Shown here: in pieces, positions 62,565-64,000 of the stretch
How the letters are laid out: every line of letters starts with the position of its first letter
Numbering within the stretch: position 1 is the first letter of the stretch
From: Acidimicrobiia bacterium
Lineage (GTDB): Bacteria; Actinomycetota; Acidimicrobiia; Acidimicrobiales; Bin134
Reading direction: 5' to 3'
Length of the DNA: 64,000 nt
Assembly (NCBI GenBank): GCA_022822905.1
Contig: JAJDYE010000041.1
Coordinates: 174,219-238,218 of the forward strand
Notes under the pieces: model-generated
The model's input: the letters and a program-made list of their open reading frames with translations, nothing else
What the model was told of the DNA's origin: nothing
Databases searched by the model: none
Made by a program: the position numbers and the translations under genes

Positions 62565-62723
62565 AGCCCCATTATCCCGGTGCCGGCGACACTTGCACGG
62601 GGGCCGGCATCGAGGGCCACGCCCACAGCCGCCTCGCAGAGCCGATTCTCGCCGCCCCAGCCCGCTGGGCAGCCCGCCCTAAGCGGTGCGATCCGGGCGT
62701 TCAGCTCGCCCGCTCTGTGTTGG

Positions 62724-63993
62724 TTCAGGACATGTGCAACGCATGAGTCGAGACATGTGAAACGCCGGGGTCCGCTGATGTGGGTGGATGAGCTTGCGCC
62801 GGTCGGTGGTGTTGTCAGTTGTGTTGGAGGGCCGCACCCAGGCCCAAACAGCCGGGGATTACCAGGTGTCCAGGGCCACGGTGTCGCGGTGGGTCGCCCG
62901 ATACCGCTCAGAGGGCGACGCCGCTTTCGAGCCCCGGTCCAGACGTCCTCGCACCACCCCGGCGGCGATCCCCGCCGACACAGTCGATCTGGCGGTGAAC
63001 CTGCGCTCAGAGCTGGAGTCGGAGGGCCTCGACGCGGGGCCCCACACCATCTGCTGGCACCTCCGCCAGCGCCACCACATCACGGTGTCGCCCTCCACCA
63101 TCCGCCGCCGGCTCGCAGAGCTGGGCCTAGTCGAGCCCAACCCGAAGAAGCGCCCGAAGTCGTCCTATGTCCGGTTCGCCGCCGACCTGCCCAACGAGAT
63201 GCGGCAGTCGGACTTCACGCACTGGCGCCCCGCCGACGGGTCCACAACCGAGATCATCACCTGGCTCGACGACCATTCCCGCTTTGCCCTGCCGGTGAGC
63301 GCCCACCGGCGCATAACCGGCCCCATCGCCGCCGACACCTTCGCTGAAACCGCAGACCAGCACGGGTTCCCCGCCTCGGTGCTGACCGACAACGCCATGG
63401 CCTAAACCACCCGCCTCTCCGGCGGGAAAGGCGGGCGCAACGCCCTGGAGGCACTCCTGGCAGACCACGACATCGAACAGAAGAACTCCGCCCCCAACCG
63501 GCCCACCACCTGCGGAAAAGTCGAGCGGTTCCAGCAGACCCTCAAGAAATGGCTCAGAGCCCAACCCCCCGCCACCACCCTCGCCCAGCTCCAAGCCCGC
63601 ATCAACAGCTTCACCCACACCTACAACCACAACCGCCCCCACCGAGCGCTCAACCGGACCACCCCGGAGGCCGCCTACACCCGGCTGCCCAAAGCAACCC
63701 CCGAACACAACCGCGACAGAACCCACTTCCGAGTCCGCAAAGACCGCGCCGACAAATCAGGAACCGTCACCCTGCGACACAACGGCAGACTCCACCACAT
63801 CGGCATCGGCAGGGCCCACAAACACACCCCCGTCACCCTGCTGGTCGCCGGCACCCACATCCGCGTCATCGACCACACCACCGGCGAACTCCTCCGCACC
63901 CTCACCCTCGACCCCACCCGCGACTACCAACCCCGAAACAAAACATGAAAAACACCCGCCCGCGCAGGTTCACCCGTTCCACATGTCCTGACA
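62724..63993 (+). mobile_element. Degenerate IS481-family element
   Basis: The left end (ggttcaggacatgtgcaacg, 62724-62743) is an imperfect inverted match to the right end, whose minus strand reads TGTGTCAGGACATGTGGAACG (about 63973-63993). AGGACATGTG is fully shared. A second copy of gacatgtg-aaacg lies ~23 bases inside the left end. It encloses a transposase gene killed by a stop codon. The right limit is approximate because the window ends 7 bases later. Confidence 0.6.
62788..63948 (+). pseudogene. IS481-family transposase with internal stop codon
   Basis: The frame encodes an N-terminal HTH (AQTAGDYQVSRATVSRWVAR) and a DDE core with D in MRQSDFTHWRP, D in LTDN and E in CGKVERFQQTLKKWLRAQ, then a C-terminal end to 63948 (387 codons). 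It is interrupted at 63403-63405 by TAA in DNAMA-stop-TTRL, where homologues read DNGMV[Y/F]TTR. A single base would restore it; the neighbouring residues are also altered, so it is old decay. Confidence 0.85.
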
Positions 63994-64000
63994 CATCACA

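Overview
The window is a GC-rich actinobacterial chromosome segment. Gene order and several family signatures (a mycobacterial-type Kgd, a SepIVA-like coiled-coil protein next to coaD, a DAK2/FakA-recG pair, a DUF222-HNH protein) point to the Actinobacteria. The exact combination looks most like an uncultured member of the Acidimicrobiia. That placement is inference: no rRNA gene is present.

Left part (1-23 kb): one long, almost wholly minus-strand housekeeping block. In transcription order it is fakA-like, recG, GNAT, rsmD, coaD, sepIVA-like, yceD, rpmF, plsX, acpP, rnc, fpg-like, smc, htrA-like, ftsY, ffh, rpsP, KH protein, rimM, trmD, rplS, yraN, a cytochrome c, comM and dprA (cut by the window edge). 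Many junctions overlap by 4 bases (ATGA, GTGA, and at acpP/rnc an unusual CTGA). Three junctions carry short tandem duplications. lepB and rnhB are absent from their common place between rplS and yraN.

Middle part (23-47 kb): a small cold-shock-like gene is coupled to pckA, then come two accessory blocks. Block A (25-35 kb, minus strand) has a DUF222-HNH protein, a 1386-residue NACHT-like NTPase with a C-terminal D...ExK nuclease-like domain, an AAA/DUF4143 ATPase overlapping it by 4 bases, and a DUF1156-type DNA methylase broken by a frameshift at a run of seven G. Block B (38-46.5 kb, plus strand, lower GC in its first gene) has a PHP-AAA (TrlF-like) protein, a Schlafen-AlbA_2/ATP-binding protein, a single-chain type IIG-like restriction-modification enzyme and a two-helix membrane protein. 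galE, an unrecognised 519-residue protein and a lone Lrp ligand-binding domain lie between the blocks. Together they look like a genomic defence island. The NTPase operon of block A, with its palindromic promoter, is the best candidate for an undescribed system.

Right part (46.5-59.5 kb): metabolism and maintenance genes, namely a PIG-L deacetylase, an AMACR-like CoA-transferase, a zincin, a short UvrD helicase, a CPA/Usp antiporter, xth, kgd and a SulP transporter. Two convergent pairs share a single CTAG as both stop codons. A small secreted Tyr-rich protein has a leader with two interlocking inverted repeats (pseudoknot topology) covering its Shine-Dalgarno, and apparently an ACG start.

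Right end (59.7-64 kb): mobile-element territory. It holds a complete IS3-family element with 28-bp inverted repeats and a 4-bp target duplication, remnants of decayed genes, and an IS481-family transposase killed by one in-frame stop codon.
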